DNA of 64,000 nt. It comes from Symploca sp. SIO3C6. GTDB taxonomy: Bacteria > Cyanobacteriota > Cyanobacteriia > Cyanobacteriales > Coleofasciculaceae. Positions 63,188 through 64,000 of this stretch are shown here, one piece after another. How positions within the stretch are numbered: position 1 is the stretch's first letter; the number at the start of each line of letters is the position of its first letter. The notes under the pieces were generated by a model. It ran no database searches. It was not told the DNA's origin and worked only from the letters and a program-made list of their open reading frames with translations. A program made the translations under genes and the position numbers. The stretch is from assembly GCA_010692425.1 (NCBI GenBank), contig JAAHHJ010000002.1:186001-250000 (forward strand), in the 5' to 3' direction.

Positions 63188-63322
63188 AAACGGGTAGATT
63201 TTCGACTTGAGGAATTCGAGCTTAAAATCCTTGAGGAGTACTGTGCAGCAGTCGGTAGAACCAAGTCCGATGTTCTCAGAGAGTTAATTAGGTCGCTCAG
63301 TAGAAGGAAAAAGCCGTCCTAG
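63182..63322 (+). CDS. Small ribbon-helix-helix protein of a tnpB element
   Basis: 46 residues, below the usual length cutoff: MKKRVDFRLEEFELKILEEY, CAAVGRTKSDVLRELIRSLS, RRKKPS. The pattern (short beta strand KKRVDFRL, then two helices with GRTKSDVLRELIR) is a CopG/Arc RHH. It is divergent from a tnpB start and probably represses both. The stop codon TAG lies at the tip of the hairpin that follows. Confidence 0.8.
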   Translation: MKKRVDFRLEEFELKILEEYCAAVGRTKSDVLRELIRSLSRRKKPS

Positions 63323-63335
63323 AAGGACGGGGCTT
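63310..63335 (+). terminator. Hairpin at the end of the RHH gene
   Basis: AAGCCGTCCT-AGA-AGGACGGGGCTT followed within ten bases by TTTTTTT (63344-63350). It acts as terminator and may double as the terminal palindrome of the IS element; its reverse complement occurs at 22609-22636. Confidence 0.65.
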
Positions 63336-63412
63336 CAGACTCATTTTTTTGGTGAAGGGAATACATCGCACAACAAACCCCCGTCTGACTATGGATGGGG
63401 GTAAAGGATTTT

Positions 63413-63982
63413 TCAAGTCTTAGCAATCTCTGGGAGAGTGGCAATCAGCGCAACTTCCACCTGCTCTTCCTCTGGTTGCGTCAATTCTACTCTGATCCCA
63501 GGACCGAAAAATTTCTCCATTTTTTCGCGTTTTTGTTGCCAAAAATCAAAATTAATCAGCGGTGATTCAAATTCCAATACTAAAGCATAAGAACCGTCAA
63601 TCTCGATTTCTCGTAAGCCTTTTAGCACTGGTCTTTCCTCATCAGTGGGGGATAAATCAAGACGCTCAAGAGATTCATCAAGATGAGCCTGTTGACCATA
63701 ACGATATCGCATTACGTCTTGGCGTACCTGGTTCTGAGTAGAAGTTGCTTGTTGCTCCCGCAGTTTTAGCACAGCAGGAGTTGTCGGCTGACTCAAACCT
63801 ACTGGCTTTAATTCAGCTGCTTTCAGAGCAAGCCCCCCTAGTAAAATTGGCGCTCCGTAGAAGAAACCAATCAGATTTAAGGTGGCATTGTCAGTGGCGT
63901 AGGCAATAAAACCCATGAGGGTGAGAAGTCCACCAATATACAAGCCTAAAGTTCCTAAGGAGGTTTGAGGTAATATTTTCAC
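63413..63982 (-). CDS. DUF2854 membrane protein
   Basis: 189 residues: two N-terminal membrane helices (~10-30 and ~34-52, LGLYIGGLLTLMGFIAYATDNATLNLIGFFYGAPILLGGLALKAAEL) and a soluble domain (YRYGQQAHLDESLERLDLSPTDEERPVL, LVLEFESPLINFDFWQQKREKMEKFFGPGIRVEL). This matches DUF2854 of cyanobacteria and plant plastids. Function unknown. The start ATG at 63982 is near the window edge, but the gene appears complete. Confidence 0.88.
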   Translation of the reverse strand: MKILPQTSLGTLGLYIGGLLTLMGFIAYATDNATLNLIGFFYGAPILLGGLALKAAELKPVGLSQPTTPAVLKLREQQATSTQNQVRQDVMRYRYGQQAHLDESLERLDLSPTDEERPVLKGLREIEIDGSYALVLEFESPLINFDFWQQKREKMEKFFGPGIRVELTQPEEEQVEVALIATLPEIAKT

Positions 63983-64000
63983 TCTAAGTATTCCACGAGC

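Overview
The window is chromosomal DNA from a cyanobacterium, most likely a filamentous one. The evidence is a set of cyanobacterial hallmarks: many HIP1 octamers (GCGATCGC), the Yfr1 small RNA between guaB3 and trxA, a SigC-type sigma factor, Ycf46, a CYP110-like P450, DUF2808 and DUF2854 proteins, a PEP-CTERM protein, and the rpmH-rnpA-PH-yidC-khpB block. Species cannot be named from the sequence alone. Most of the window is ordinary housekeeping DNA, but it carries an unusually dense load of IS200/IS605-type (TnpB/IscB) elements, short tandem repeats and dispersed palindromic repeats.

Layout. 1-5.3 kb: end of a phosphorylase-kinase/GH15-like gene, a P450, a secreted two-repeat protein, then fabD and plsC. 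5.5-16 kb: acsA, an ABC exporter, small enzymes, a spondin-domain PEP-CTERM protein, an alcohol dehydrogenase, and a queG-HAD pair. 16-27.9 kb: a soluble-type lytic transglycosylase, iscA, an M48 protease overlapping tRNA-Leu(CAA), guaB3-Yfr1-trxA, a LOG-family protein and anmK. 28-29.4 kb: a TnpB element with its right end and predicted omega RNA. 29.7-34.7 kb: a Ser/Thr kinase and the pntA1-pntA2-pntB transhydrogenase operon. 36.5-43 kb: DUF2808, a highly structured RNA that resembles HEARO/IscB omega RNA, then rpmH, rnpA, a PH-domain protein, yidC, khpB, a decayed tnpB, yceD and ycf46. 43-55 kb: SH3 and peptidoglycan-binding envelope proteins, sigC, a YdcF-like protein, futA, dprA and a GHL10 hydrolase. 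55.2-58.4 kb: a second, divergent TnpB element and a 475-residue RHH/coiled-coil/HTH protein, next to tRNA-Pro(CGG). 58.7-62.1 kb: mltG, yqeG and proB. 62.3-63.3 kb: a decay zone with a deleted XRE gene, a truncated kinase, a perfect 126-bp foldback derivative of an IS630-like element, and a truncated tnpB divergent from a small RHH gene. A DUF2854 protein ends the window.

The genes support central metabolism (acetate activation, fatty acid and phospholipid synthesis, IMP-dehydrogenase-like, proline, NADPH/NADH balance), envelope construction and turnover (Slt, MltG, AnmK, YidC, PG-binding and SH3 proteins) and RNA maturation (RnpA, QueG, KhpB). The most interesting material is mobile: an apparently orphan HEARO-like RNA placed 36 bp before rpmH; one right-end terminus motif (GGGAGTGTCAA) shared by four unrelated-looking elements; a TnpB whose usual RuvC-II glutamate and zinc ribbon are missing; an RHH/TnpB divergent pair whose two start codons lie inside one perfect inverted repeat; and the long IS630-like palindrome. 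No tnpA (Y1 transposase) gene is present, so all IS200/IS605 elements here look non-autonomous.
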